This document shows, piece by piece, positions 37,501 to 46,262 of a stretch of DNA of 64,000 nt. Origin of the DNA: Propioniciclava sp. MC1595 (lineage in GTDB: Bacteria > Actinomycetota > Actinomycetes > Propionibacteriales > Propionibacteriaceae); the NCBI RefSeq assembly GCF_017569205.1, contig NZ_CP071870.1, positions 1,488,001-1,552,000 on the forward strand, in the 5' to 3' direction. Every line of letters begins with the position of its first letter. Positions within the stretch are counted from its first letter, which is position 1. The translations under genes were made by a program, and so were the position numbers. The notes under the pieces are model-generated. The model saw nothing but the letters and a program-made list of their open reading frames with translations. It made no database searches and was not told where the DNA came from.

Positions 37501-38568
37501 TCAGACGCGCGCCGCAATCGCGTCGCCGACCTCGGTGGTCGACCGCTTGGACGCCCCACGCTCGGTCACGTCGGCGTCCACGGCTGCCTCGATGCGGGCG
37601 GCGTCCTCGGAGCGGCCCAGGTGGTCGAGCAGCAGCGCCATGGAGGAGATGGTGGCGGTGGGGTCAGCCACCCCGAGACCGGCGATGTCGGGCGCCGAGC
37701 CGTGCACGGGCTCGAACATCGACGGGAACTCACCGGACGGGTTGATGTTGCCCGAGGCGGCCAGGCCGATGCCGCCGGTGACTGCGCCGGCGAGGTCGGT
37801 GATGATGTCGCCGAACAGGTTGTCGGTGACGATCACGTCGAAGCGCTGCGGGTCCTGCACCAGCATGATCATCGTGGCGTCGACGTGCAGGTAGTCGGTC
37901 TCGACCGAGGGGTACTCCGCGGCCACGGCGTTGAAGATGCGGTTCCACATGCCGCCGGCGTTCACGAGCACGTTGTGCTTGTGCACCAAGGTGACCTTCT
38001 TGCGGCGGCGCATCGCGCGCTCGAATGCGTCGCGCACGACGCGCTCCACGCCGCGGGCGGTGTTGACGGAGACCTCGTTGGCCACCTCGTACGGCGTCCC
38101 GACGGCCAGCGAGCCGCCGACACCGGCGTAGAGCCCTTCGGTGCCCTCACGGACCACGACGAAGTCGATCGGGCCGCGATCGACGACAGCCGGAGACAAG
38201 GGCGTCACCACGCCCGGGTACAGCTTCGAGGGGCGCAGGTTGACGTAGTGGTCGAACGCGAAGCGAAGCTTCAGCAGAAGCCCACGCTCAAGCAGACCCG
38301 ACGGGATCGCCTTCGACCCCGGCGCCGCACCGACAGCCCCCAGCACGATGGCGTCCACGCCGGCGAGCTCAGCCAACACCGACTCCGGCAGCACCTCGCC
38401 GGTGCGCTGCCAGCGCTCCGCACCCAGGTCGTAGTGCACGTACTCGAACGCAGAATCGCCGACCACGGCGTCCAGCACCTTCAGGCCCTCGGCCACGACC
38501 TCGGGGCCGATCCCGTCGCCGCCGATGACGGCGATGGTGGGCTTGTTCTCAACGGTCTGCTCGCTCAT
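37501..38568 (-). CDS. leuB: 3-isopropylmalate dehydrogenase
   Basis: A 355-residue NAD-dependent decarboxylating dehydrogenase of leucine synthesis. [63 protein letters not shown] and [16 protein letters not shown] are the conserved blocks. ATG 38568 gives the usual amino end; a GTG 14 codons upstream is less likely. leuC/leuD/leuA are elsewhere. Close to ilvE, transcribed divergently. Confidence 0.97.
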   Translation of the reverse strand: MSEQTVENKPTIAVIGGDGIGPEVVAEGLKVLDAVVGDSAFEYVHYDLGAERWQRTGEVLPESVLAELAGVDAIVLGAVGAAPGSKAIPSGLLERGLLLKLRFAFDHYVNLRPSKLYPGVVTPLSPAVVDRGPIDFVVVREGTEGLYAGVGGSLAVGTPYEVANEVSVNTARGVERVVRDAFERAMRRRKKVTLVHKHNVLVNAGGMWNRIFNAVAAEYPSVETDYLHVDATMIMLVQDPQRFDVIVTDNLFGDIITDLAGAVTGGIGLAASGNINPSGEFPSMFEPVHGSAPDIAGLGVADPTATISSMALLLDHLGRSEDAARIEAAVDADVTERGASKRSTTEVGDAIAARV

Positions 38569-38670
38569 GGACGCCAAGCGTAGGGCTGGCCGCCACCCGG
38601 CCCTCGACAAGCCCAGTCAGCGGATGCGACCGCCCCGTCGACACGCTCAGGACGCCCCTGCGGCAGGTTG

Positions 38671-38676
38671 TATCGT
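38671..38676 (+). promoter_or_regulatory. -10 box for leaderless ilvE transcript
   Basis: TATCGT seven bases before ATG 38684. Confidence 0.5.
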
Positions 38677-38683
38677 GGCCCCC

Positions 38684-39769
38684 ATGCCCTTGTCCTTCGA
38701 GATCCAGCGGAACAGCGATGCCCGCACCGACGAGCAGGTCGCCGAGATCCTGCGCGACCCCGGCTTCGGCGTGCACTTCACCGACCACATGGTGTCGATC
38801 ACGTGGACCAAGGGCCAGGGCTGGCATTCCGCGACGGTGAAGCCGTACGGGCCGCTGACGCTGGACCCGAGCGCGGCCGTGCTGCACTACGGCCAGGAGA
38901 TCTTCGAGGGCATGAAGGCCTACCGGCACGAGGACGGCAGCGTGCACCTGTTCCGCCCCGAGCAGAACGCCGCCCGCTTCAACCGCTCGGCTGCCCGCAT
39001 GATGCTCCCGAACCTCCCCGAGGAGGACTTCGTCGAGGCCGTCCGCCAGCTGGTCGAGATCGACGCCCGCTACGTGCCGGCCCCCGCGGGTGAGCACTCC
39101 CTGTACATCCGTCCGTTCATGATCGCCAGCGAGGCGTTCCTGGGCGTCCGCGCGGCCGAGGAGGTCACCTTCCTCGTCATCGCGTCCCCGGTGGGGCCGT
39201 ACTTCGCCAACGGCGTCCAGGGCGTCGACATTTGGGTGACCGACGAGTGGGCGCGCGCCGGCCAGGGCGGCACGGGCAACGCCAAGTGCGGCGGCAACTA
39301 CGCGGCCTCCCTGATCGCGCAGTACGAGGGCTACGAGCACGGCTGCACGCAGGTCATGTTCATCGAGGCCACGGGCAAGGACCGCGTCGAGGAGCTTGGC
39401 GGCATGAACGTCTTCCTGATCTCCAAGGACAACGAGCTCGTCACCCCCGCACTCAGCGGCACCATCCTCGACGGCATCACCCGCGACTCGATCCTCAAGG
39501 TGGGCGCCGAGCAGGGGCTCACGCCGGTCGAGCGCCGCCTCAGCGCGCAGGAGGTGTTCGACGGCATCGCCGACGGCACCTACACCGAGGCGTTCTGCTG
39601 CGGCACCGCGGCGGTCATCTCCCCGATCTCGGGCTTCAAGTCCAAGCAGGGGGAGTGGCGGCCGCAGGGCCAGGACTTCCGGCGCACGATCGAGATCCGC
39701 GACGGCGTCCTCGACATCCAGTACGGTCGCGCGGAGGACACGTTCGGCTGGCTCAGCAAGGTGGCGTGA
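38684..39769 (+). CDS. ilvE: Branched-chain amino acid aminotransferase
   Basis: A 361-residue fold-type IV PLP enzyme for the last step of valine, leucine and isoleucine synthesis. GQEIFEGMKAYRHEDGSVHLFRPE and SLYIRPFMIASE are family blocks, the PLP lysine is in GNAKCGGNYAASL, and EATGKDRVEELGGMNVFLI is the EAGT-like signature. ATG 38684 with a leaderless-type box. Followed by the small membrane protein gene after 8 bases. Confidence 0.96.
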   Translation: MPLSFEIQRNSDARTDEQVAEILRDPGFGVHFTDHMVSITWTKGQGWHSATVKPYGPLTLDPSAAVLHYGQEIFEGMKAYRHEDGSVHLFRPEQNAARFNRSAARMMLPNLPEEDFVEAVRQLVEIDARYVPAPAGEHSLYIRPFMIASEAFLGVRAAEEVTFLVIASPVGPYFANGVQGVDIWVTDEWARAGQGGTGNAKCGGNYAASLIAQYEGYEHGCTQVMFIEATGKDRVEELGGMNVFLISKDNELVTPALSGTILDGITRDSILKVGAEQGLTPVERRLSAQEVFDGIADGTYTEAFCCGTAAVISPISGFKSKQGEWRPQGQDFRRTIEIRDGVLDIQYGRAEDTFGWLSKVA

Positions 39770-39777
39770 GGAGACTG

Positions 39778-40338
39778 ATGGCAACCCCGTACCAGAACCC
39801 CCAGCGCCGCGGCAGCCTGCCCCTGGGCATCGTGCTCGGCGTGGTCGTCGGCGCGATCCTCGTGATGTTCGCCTGGTTCGCCCTGTTCGACGACGCCGAC
39901 AGCGCCACGCCGGGCCCGACGCCGACGAGCGCGCAGCCGAGCGACCCGGTCGAGAGCCCCGACCCCGCCGAGAGCCCCGAGCCCGAGGAGTCGCCGACCC
40001 CCGAGGCTACGCCCGACGAGTCCGCCGAGCCCGGCGACGAGTCCGTCCCGGGCATCACGACCGAGCTGCCGGTCGGCACGTGGGTCACCGTGCTCGACTC
40101 CCTGCCGCAGGGCAGCGTGAGCGCCGAGCAGGCGATCGCGCGTGCCGCCGAGTTGAGCCAGCCCGACCACACCGCGATCGTCATCGACGCCAACCGCTTC
40201 GAGGGCCTCAACCGCAACTACTGGGCGGTCGTGATCCCCGGTGCCGAGAGCCGCGCGGCGTCCAACGCCGTGTGCAAGGCCATCGGCCTGCCGGTGGGCA
40301 ACAACTGCTACCCGCGGGAGATCAAAGGTCTGAGGTGA
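39778..40338 (+). CDS. Single-pass membrane protein with Pro/Glu-rich stalk
   Basis: A 186-residue protein: short basic cytoplasmic end, one membrane helix (about 14-36, LPLGIVLGVVVGAILVMFAWF), a Pro/Glu/Ser/Thr-rich stalk (45-90) and an extracellular domain of about 90 residues with two cysteines (NAVCKAIGLPVGNNCYP). The TWVTVLDSLPQ...AEQAIARAAEL pattern and mention of NYWAVVIPG resemble SPOR-like or similar small envelope domains, but I do not recognise the family. It overlaps the amidase gene by GTGA. Confidence 0.75.
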   Translation: MATPYQNPQRRGSLPLGIVLGVVVGAILVMFAWFALFDDADSATPGPTPTSAQPSDPVESPDPAESPEPEESPTPEATPDESAEPGDESVPGITTELPVGTWVTVLDSLPQGSVSAEQAIARAAELSQPDHTAIVIDANRFEGLNRNYWAVVIPGAESRAASNAVCKAIGLPVGNNCYPREIKGLR

Positions 40339-41333
40339 CCCTCTCGCGGCGCACCCTCGTCGCGGCCACCGCGCTGTTGCCGGTGGCCGGCGTCGCCGCA
40401 GCGACGTTCTCGGACGCCCCGGGCGCGGCCGCCGCTCCCACCCAGCCGCCCATCCGGCCCCGCGCGGACTGGGCGGGGACCCTCGCCCCGAAGGGCCCGC
40501 TCGAGGACGAGCCCGACGTCCGGTTCCTGCTCGTCCACCACACGCAGACGCCGAACACCGACACCGAGGAGAAGATCCCCGGGCGGTTGCAGTCGATCTA
40601 CCGGTTCCACACCTCGGCCGAGCGGGGCTGGGCCGACGTCGCCTACAACTTCTTCGTCGACCCGTTCGGCACCATCTGGGAGGGCCGCGCCGGCAGCCTC
40701 ACCCGCCCCGTGATGGGTGATGCCACCGGCGGATCCCAGGGCCACGCGCTGCTGTGCTGCTTCGTCGGCGACCACACCGCGGAGCCCCCGACCCCCGCCG
40801 CGATGGCGTCCATGACCAGCCTGCTGGCCTGGCTGGCCGTGCGCGAGGGGCTCGACCTCGCCGGGCCGGTGACCTTCACCTCGCGCGGCTCGAACAAGTG
40901 GCGCAAGGGGGCCGAGGTGACCACCGAGCAGGTCGCCGGGCACCGGGACATGTCGGCCACCGAGTGCCCCGGCGAGGCCCTCTACCCCTTGGTCGCGGGG
41001 CAGTTGCTGCCCGGAGCGCGCGCGTTGCTCGCTCCGCCGACACCGGTCGCCTCACCGACTCCGACGCCCAACCCGATGCCGTCTCCCTCGGGGATGCTCC
41101 GGCCCACGCCCACGGCGTCCGAACCACCCACCGAGGCGCCGACAGCCGGCGTCGGTGGTGTGGTCGTGGCGGTCGGTGGGGGACTGCTGCTCACGGGCCT
41201 GTCCGCGGCGCTGGGCGCGCTGTCCGGACGCCGCGGGCGGCGGTCAGCCGCCGAGCAGGTTGAACAGGATCACGGCCCCGCCGACCCCGAGGGTGACGAG
41301 CAGGCCGATGAGGAACCCGACCAGCGTCTGTGA
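40335..41333 (+). CDS. Tat-exported N-acetylmuramoyl-L-alanine amidase/PGRP-type, with C-terminal anchor
   Basis: A 332-residue zinc amidase that would split peptidoglycan stem peptides. The amino end SRRTLVAATALLPVAGVAAA is a twin-arginine signal. The amidase_2/PGRP domain covers about 40-220: FLLVHHTQT (H68/H69), DVAYNFFVDPFGTIWEGRAG (Tyr104), GHRDM (H203) and CPG (C211) give a full zinc/catalytic set. A Pro-rich stalk (230-280) leads to a membrane helix (about 281-305) and a basic-acidic tail. GTG overlaps the upstream stop. Its last 90 bases overlap the convergent gene at 41244. Confidence 0.92.
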   Translation: MTLSRRTLVAATALLPVAGVAAATFSDAPGAAAAPTQPPIRPRADWAGTLAPKGPLEDEPDVRFLLVHHTQTPNTDTEEKIPGRLQSIYRFHTSAERGWADVAYNFFVDPFGTIWEGRAGSLTRPVMGDATGGSQGHALLCCFVGDHTAEPPTPAAMASMTSLLAWLAVREGLDLAGPVTFTSRGSNKWRKGAEVTTEQVAGHRDMSATECPGEALYPLVAGQLLPGARALLAPPTPVASPTPTPNPMPSPSGMLRPTPTASEPPTEAPTAGVGGVVVAVGGGLLLTGLSAALGALSGRRGRRSAAEQVEQDHGPADPEGDEQADEEPDQRL

Positions 41334-42365
41334 CGTGCTCGCCGGCGCCGGCGCGTAGGCCTGCTGCTGGGGCGCGTACGACTGGACCGGCTGCGCCTGC
41401 TGCACCCAGTCCTGCTGCTGCACCGACCACTCCTGGCGCGGGGCAGGCTCGGGCTGCTGCGTGGGCAGGGCCTGGGTGGGCGCCTGGGTCCACGACGGCG
41501 GCGTGGCCGGCGGGACGGCCGGGGCATCACGGTAGAGGTCGAACGGCGGCTCGTGGACGCGCGTGGCGTCGTCGTCCTCCGGTGGCAGGACGGGCCGCAC
41601 GCGGGTGGCGTCGTCGAGCTCCGCGGCCTCCGGCGCCCACTCGTTGATCAGGGCCGGCTCGGCGGCGAACTGCTCGGCCGGCGTCCGGCCGGTGTGCTCG
41701 GGGTCACCGCCGGGCTCCAGCGCGGGTTCGGGCACATCGGTCGCGGCCAGCACCTGGGTCGCGTCGAGGTCGGCCTCGGCCACCGCGGCGGGCTCGACGG
41801 ACGCCTCGACCGGTGCCTCCGCCACGGGCTCGGGCTCAGGCTCCGGCTCCGGGTCGGGGAACCGCACGATGGGAGCCGGCTCGGGGTCGGGCTCGGGCAG
41901 GGGGGTCGGGGCGGAGAACGACCCGGGGCGGGCGCGGAAGAAGTCGATGAGGGTGCTGCGGAGCAGGGGGCTGTTCACGGGCGGCACCAGGAACGTCAGG
42001 TGCTCGCCGGCCGACTCGACGTCGAAGCGCATCCACTGCTCGCCGCCCAGGGTGAGGGAGGAGAAGCTCGAGTGCGTGTCAACGGTGCGGCGCACGACCG
42101 AGCCGTGGTCCATCCCGGCGGCGTCGCGCCACAGGATGCCGGCCTGCCGGTCCTGCAGCACGAGCGCGCCGTAGTCGATGCGCTCGCCGGCCAGGCCGAC
42201 GGGGATGACGAAGTGGACGGCCTGGTCGTCGGCGACCACGCGCCCGAAGCGGGACGCCCCACCGGTCAGCACCTGCCGCGACAGCCGCGAGAAGCGGTCG
42301 TCGAACGGGGCCAGGTCGAGGGCGGCCACGGCCGCGCGGCTGATCCGGTCAGCGAGGTCGGACAT
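41244..42365 (-). CDS. Tail-anchored Pro/Gln-rich protein with three DAT[QR]V motifs
   Basis: A 373-residue protein. The first about 150 residues form a folded domain of unknown family (GGASRFGRVVADDQAVHFVIP...). A long acidic Pro/Glu-rich region follows with DATQV (T203), DATRV (T254) and DATRV (T268), then a Pro/Gln-rich stretch and a membrane helix at about 347-371 close to the end. DxTxV threonines in acidic context resemble sites phosphorylated by actinobacterial Ser/Thr kinases and bound by FHA domains; this is inference. AAAGGGAG precedes ATG 42365. It overlaps the amidase gene tail-to-tail by 90 bases, coding on both strands. Confidence 0.8.
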   Translation of the reverse strand: MSDLADRISRAAVAALDLAPFDDRFSRLSRQVLTGGASRFGRVVADDQAVHFVIPVGLAGERIDYGALVLQDRQAGILWRDAAGMDHGSVVRRTVDTHSSFSSLTLGGEQWMRFDVESAGEHLTFLVPPVNSPLLRSTLIDFFRARPGSFSAPTPLPEPDPEPAPIVRFPDPEPEPEPEPVAEAPVEASVEPAAVAEADLDATQVLAATDVPEPALEPGGDPEHTGRTPAEQFAAEPALINEWAPEAAELDDATRVRPVLPPEDDDATRVHEPPFDLYRDAPAVPPATPPSWTQAPTQALPTQQPEPAPRQEWSVQQQDWVQQAQPVQSYAPQQQAYAPAPASTSQTLVGFLIGLLVTLGVGGAVILFNLLGG

Positions 42366-42413
42366 CGACTCCCTTTCTTCCGACTACCGGGTCAGCATAC
42401 CGACGAGCCCGAA

Positions 42414-42471
42414 TGCATTTCCGGGTGGAGATTCCCCAAGGATCCTTGGGGTTTCTCCACCCGGAAATGCA
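42414..42471. repeat. 58-bp near-perfect palindrome, copy 3
   Basis: Arms TGCATTTCCGGGTGG and CCACCCGGAAATGCA, linkers AGATT and TTTCT (two mismatches) and core CCCCAAGGATCCTTGGGG. Lies between the tpx stop and the start of the tail-anchored protein, both on the minus strand, where a terminator or promoter-insulating role would make sense. Confidence 0.93.
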
Positions 42472-42494
42472 GACAGGGGCGGGACGCCGCAGGC

Positions 42495-42992
42495 TCAGCC
42501 CAGCGCGGCCACCGCCGCGTTGTAGTCGGGCTCCTGCGTCGTCTCGGGGACGAGCTCGGTGTAGGCGACCTTGCCGTCGGCGTCGATGACGACGACCGAG
42601 CGGGCATTCAGGCCGGCCAGGGGGCCGTCGAGCAGCTTGGTGCCGTAGTCGTCGGCGAAGGACGAGCGGAACGTCGACCCGACGACCACGTTCTCGATGC
42701 CCTCGGCGCCGCAGAAGCGACCGAGCGCGAACGGCAGGTCGGCCGACGCGCAGACGACGGTGGTGTTGTCGAGGGACGACGCCAGCTCGTTGAACTTGCG
42801 CACCGAGGTGGCGCACACGCCGGTGTCGATGCTCGGGAAGATGTTGAGGACGACCCGGCGGCCGGCGTAGTCGGACAGCTTCACGTCGGCGAGGTCGGAC
42901 CCGGTCAGGGTGAAGTCGGGCGCAGCGGCGCCCTCAGCGGGGAGGTCACCGACGGTGTTGACGGTGGTGCCCTTGAACTTGGTTTCAGCCAT
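42495..42992 (-). CDS. tpx: Thiol peroxidase Tpx
   Basis: A 165-residue atypical 2-Cys peroxiredoxin that reduces alkyl and hydrogen peroxide using thioredoxin. The peroxidatic cysteine is in [15 protein letters not shown] and the resolving cysteine in [35 protein letters not shown] is the thioredoxin-fold entry. ATG 42992 is preferred over an upstream frame extension. Length matches the family. Confidence 0.96.
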   Translation of the reverse strand: MAETKFKGTTVNTVGDLPAEGAAAPDFTLTGSDLADVKLSDYAGRRVVLNIFPSIDTGVCATSVRKFNELASSLDNTTVVCASADLPFALGRFCGAEGIENVVVGSTFRSSFADDYGTKLLDGPLAGLNARSVVVIDADGKVAYTELVPETTQEPDYNAAVAALG

Positions 42993-43127
42993 ACCCCTGT
43001 TCCTACCAGCCCGGCCCAACCCGGCGGTAGCCCTGGGCATCCCAACCGGCGAGACCTTGCGACCACGCACCGGGACCGCGCGATACTCGATCAGTTGTCA
43101 CTCCCGCACCGAACCGAGAAGGCCCCC

Positions 43128-44708
43128 ATGACCACGCTCCCCGCGGCCCCCGACGTCTTCCACCTTTACGACACCACGCTGCGCGACGGCGCCCAGCAGG
43201 AGGGCCTGCGCCTCACGGTGCACGACAAGCTCCGCATCGCGCGGCTGCTCGACGAGCTGGGCGTCGGCTTCATCGAGGGCGGCTGGCCGGGTGCGAACCC
43301 CAACGACACGGCGTTCTTCGCCGCCGCGGCGTCCGGGGAGCTCGAACTCAAGAACGCCAAGCTCACCGCCTTCGGATCCACCCGCCGGGTCGGGGGCAAG
43401 GCGAGCTCCGACCCGCTCACCAAGGCGCTGCTGGACGCCCAGACCGAGTACATCTGCTTGGTCGCGAAGTCGCACGACGAGCATGTCTACCGGGCGCTCA
43501 AGACCGACCTCGCCGAGAACCTGGCGATGATCACCGACACCGTGCGGTTCCTGACCGACGAGGGCCGCAAGGTGTTCCTCGACTGCGAGCACTTCTTCGA
43601 CGGCTACCGGGCCAACCCGACCTACGCGCTCGAGGTGGTCCGCACCGCCGCCGAGGCCGGCGCGGAGGTGGTCGTGCTCTGCGACACCAACGGCGGCATG
43701 CTGCCCAACTGGATGGGCGAGGTGGTCTCCGCCGCGGGTGCGGTGGGCGTCGACCTGGGCATCCACTGCCACAACGACACCGGTTGCGCGGTGGCCAACA
43801 CCCTCGCGGCCGTCGACGCCGGCGCGATGCACGTGCAGGGCACGATGAACGGCCACGGCGAGCGCACCGGCAACGCCGACCTCATCACGATCGCGGCGAA
43901 CCTCCAGCTGAAGTACGGGTGGCCGGTCATGGCGCCCGAGAACCTGGCCCGCGCGACGTCCATCAGCCACGCGGTCGCGGCGATCACCCACGTCGCCCCG
44001 AACGCCCGCCAGCCCTACGTCGGCCAGTCGGCGTTCGCGCACAAGGCCGGGCTGCACGCGTCCGCGATCAGGGTCGACGAGAACCTGTACCAGCACACCG
44101 ACCCCAAGCTGGTCGGCAACGACATGCGCATGCTCGTCTCCGACATGGCCGGGCGCGCGAACATCCAGATCAAGGGCGACGAGCTGGGCTTCGACCTCTC
44201 CGACCGCGAACTGGCCGCACGCATCACCGACGTGGTCAAGCAGCGCGAGATGGACGGCTACTCCTACGAGTCGGCCGACGCCTCCTTCGAGCTGCTGATC
44301 CGCGACGAGACCGACCAGCTCGACAAGCAGTTCGAGGTGCAGAAGTGGCGGGTGCTCACCTCCGACACCCTGGGCGAGGAGGGCGACTCCGAGGCGACCG
44401 TCAAGGTGCGCGTCAACGGGTCGGTCACCACCCGGGTGGGGGAGGGCAACGGCCCGATCAACGCCCTCGACAAGGCCCTGCGCAGTGCGCTGAAGAAGAA
44501 CTACCCCGCGGTCGACGGCTTCGAGCTGACCGACTACCGGGTGCGCATCCTCGAGTCGGCGCACGGCACGGACGCCATCACGCGCGTCCTCATCGACACC
44601 ACCGACGGTGAGCGCCGCTGGACGACCGTCGGCGTCGGCACCAACGTCGTCGAGGCCTCGTGGGAGGCGCTGCACGACTCGTACCTGTGGGGCCTGATCG
44701 AGCGCTGA
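43128..44708 (+). CDS. cimA: Citramalate synthase / alpha-isopropylmalate synthase-family protein
   Basis: A 526-residue DRE-TIM metallolyase. [34 protein letters not shown] and [13 protein letters not shown] open the barrel; the metal ligands are in [21 protein letters not shown] and the Glu of CEHFFDGYR. The C-terminal LeuA-dimer/regulatory domain spans about 370-526. The GGWPG motif and length place it in the CimA group that makes citramalate from acetyl-CoA and pyruvate for isoleucine, rather than LeuA. In actinobacteria it is often annotated as citramalate synthase by homology only. Fits with ilvBNC, ilvE and leuB in the same window. Confidence 0.92.
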   Translation: MTTLPAAPDVFHLYDTTLRDGAQQEGLRLTVHDKLRIARLLDELGVGFIEGGWPGANPNDTAFFAAAASGELELKNAKLTAFGSTRRVGGKASSDPLTKALLDAQTEYICLVAKSHDEHVYRALKTDLAENLAMITDTVRFLTDEGRKVFLDCEHFFDGYRANPTYALEVVRTAAEAGAEVVVLCDTNGGMLPNWMGEVVSAAGAVGVDLGIHCHNDTGCAVANTLAAVDAGAMHVQGTMNGHGERTGNADLITIAANLQLKYGWPVMAPENLARATSISHAVAAITHVAPNARQPYVGQSAFAHKAGLHASAIRVDENLYQHTDPKLVGNDMRMLVSDMAGRANIQIKGDELGFDLSDRELAARITDVVKQREMDGYSYESADASFELLIRDETDQLDKQFEVQKWRVLTSDTLGEEGDSEATVKVRVNGSVTTRVGEGNGPINALDKALRSALKKNYPAVDGFELTDYRVRILESAHGTDAITRVLIDTTDGERRWTTVGVGTNVVEASWEALHDSYLWGLIER

Positions 44709-44717
44709 GCGCCCCAG

Positions 44718-44723
44718 TACGCT
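44718..44723 (+). promoter_or_regulatory. -10 box for leaderless DUF1707 transcript
   Basis: TACGCT seven bases before ATG 44731. Confidence 0.55.
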
Positions 44724-44730
44724 GACGGGT

Positions 44731-45387
44731 ATGCCCGACCCCCTCCAGATTCGCATCGGCCACGCCGAGCGTGACGAGGCCGTTGAGACCCTGCGCACCG
44801 CCGCAGGTGATGGACGCCTCACGCTCGACGAACTCGACGGCCGGATCGAGGCCGCCATGGCCGCGAGGACGCGCGCGGACATCGAGGCCGTCCTCGCCGA
44901 CCTGATGCCCCCGAACGAGCTGGGCCGCATGCTGGAACCCCAGCAACAGGTCGTCCAGGTCAATGCGCCCGGCTGGTCGTGGCAGGACCCGCTCGTGCTC
45001 AAGGCCCAGTGGGACAACGTCGTCCGGGCCGGCCCGTGGGAGGTGCCGCCGTTCCTCGAGCTGAACGCCGTCGCCGCCGACGTGAAGCTCAACTTCGTCG
45101 ACACCACGCCGACCCACGAGGTGATCGACGTGAACCTGATGGGTGGGGCCGGCACCACGGTCCTGGTCGTGCCCCAGGGTTGGGGTGCGGATGTCTCCCG
45201 GGTAGCCAAGGGCATGGGCGGCATCCGCTCGTCGGTCGCGGCCCGACCGACCGGACGCCAACCGCTCCTGGTGGTGCGCGGTCGGGTCACCCTCGGTGGG
45301 CTGAAGGTGCGCCACCCCAACTCGTTCGACACCTGGCAGCGCGAGCGCCGCCTCGCCAAGGGCGCCGGGGTGTTCGCCAAGAACTGA
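44731..45387 (+). CDS. DUF1707-domain protein
   Basis: A 218-residue protein. The first about 55 residues are DUF1707 (IRIGHAERDEAVETLRTAAGDGRLTLDELDGRIEAAMAARTRADIEAVLADL in pieces), the short helical module common in actinobacteria. The rest (about 90-218) resembles the LiaF-like C-terminal beta domain (VTLGGLKVRHP near the end, IDVNLMGGAGTTVLVVP). There is no membrane segment, unlike many relatives. Proposed to take part in envelope-stress sensing; not shown here. Confidence 0.82.
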   Translation: MPDPLQIRIGHAERDEAVETLRTAAGDGRLTLDELDGRIEAAMAARTRADIEAVLADLMPPNELGRMLEPQQQVVQVNAPGWSWQDPLVLKAQWDNVVRAGPWEVPPFLELNAVAADVKLNFVDTTPTHEVIDVNLMGGAGTTVLVVPQGWGADVSRVAKGMGGIRSSVAARPTGRQPLLVVRGRVTLGGLKVRHPNSFDTWQRERRLAKGAGVFAKN

Positions 45388-45405
45388 CCTCCGGTGGCTG
45401 GGGCG

Positions 45406-45430
45406 GGTCCCTTCGACAGGCTCAGGGACC
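45406..45430. repeat. REP-like palindrome of the TTCGACAGGCTCAGG type
   Basis: GGTCCCT and AGGGACC arms enclose TCGACAGGCTC in the gap between the DUF1707 gene and the FAH gene. Degenerate relatives occur at about 38609-38656 (TCGACAAGCCCAG and TCGACACGCTCAGGAC). This word type is widespread in bacterial genomes as a small interspersed repeat. Confidence 0.7.
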
Positions 45431-45437
45431 GGCCGGA

Positions 45438-45443
45438 TAGCCT
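45438..45443 (+). promoter_or_regulatory. -10 box for leaderless FAH-family transcript
   Basis: TAGCCT six bases before ATG 45450, just beyond the REP-like palindrome, which thus lies in the spacer/-35 region. Confidence 0.55.
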
Positions 45444-45449
45444 GCTGCC

Positions 45450-46262
45450 ATGCGCATCGCCCGATTCGTCCACAACGACACCATCGCCTTCGGAACCGTC
45501 GAACTCGACGAGGACCGGGGCGAGCACCCCAACACCATCGCCGTCCTGAACGGAGATCCGCTGGTGACGGCGGTGCAGTATACCGGCGAGCGCCTGCTGC
45601 TCGACGACGTGCGCTTGGTGGCGCCGATCATCCCCCGCAGCAAGGTCGTTGCGATCGGGCGCAACTACGCGGCGCACGCGGCCGAGTTCGGCAACGAGGT
45701 GCCCGAGGAGCCGATGACGTTCCTGAAGCCCAACACGTCGGTCATCGGGTCGGGCGAGCCGATCATCTACCCGAAGCAGACCTCGGCGGTCGACCACGAG
45801 GGCGAGCTGGCCGTCGTGATCGGTCGCATCTGCAAGGACGTCCCGGTCGAGCGCGTGCCCGAGGTCATCTTCGGCTACACCTGCTCCAACGACGTGAGCG
45901 CCCGCGATCTCCAGCAGCGCGACAAGCAGTGGGGCCGCGCGAAGGGGTTCGACACCTTCTGCCCGCTGGGCCCGTGGATCGTCACCCACCTCAGCCTCGA
46001 GGAGGCCTCCGACCTCGACCTGCGGGTCACCGTGACCCGCAACGGCGAGACCATCGAGCGGCAGAGCTCTACCACGAAGAACCTCGTGCACGGCATCGCC
46101 GAGCTGGTCTCGTTCGTCTCCTCGTTCACGACCCTCCTGCCCGGTGACGTCATCCTCACCGGCACCCCCGAGGGCGTCGGACGTATCGAGCCCGGCGACG
46201 TCGTCGACGTCGAGATCGAGGGCATCGGCACGTTGAGCAACCCCGTCGTCGCCGCGGAATGA
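45450..46262 (+). CDS. Fumarylacetoacetate hydrolase-family protein
   Basis: A 270-residue FAH-fold enzyme. VVAIGRNYAAHAAEFGNEVPEEPMTFLKPNT, the metal-binding Glu in DHEGELAVVIGR, NDVSARDLQ, GPWIVT and GDVILTGTPEGVGRIEPGDVV are the family blocks. Members hydrolyse or decarboxylate 2-oxo-dicarboxylic compounds, such as acylpyruvate or oxaloacetate. No pathway neighbour defines the substrate. It overlaps the CPBP gene by ATGA. Confidence 0.93.
   Translation: MRIARFVHNDTIAFGTVELDEDRGEHPNTIAVLNGDPLVTAVQYTGERLLLDDVRLVAPIIPRSKVVAIGRNYAAHAAEFGNEVPEEPMTFLKPNTSVIGSGEPIIYPKQTSAVDHEGELAVVIGRICKDVPVERVPEVIFGYTCSNDVSARDLQQRDKQWGRAKGFDTFCPLGPWIVTHLSLEEASDLDLRVTVTRNGETIERQSSTTKNLVHGIAELVSFVSSFTTLLPGDVILTGTPEGVGRIEPGDVVDVEIEGIGTLSNPVVAAE

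Noticed and set aside
41553-43127. Long plus-strand extension of the cimA frame upstream of ATG 43128
   Set aside because: It is antisense to tpx and the tail-anchored protein, low-complexity, and crosses a palindromic repeat; the cimA homology begins at 43128.
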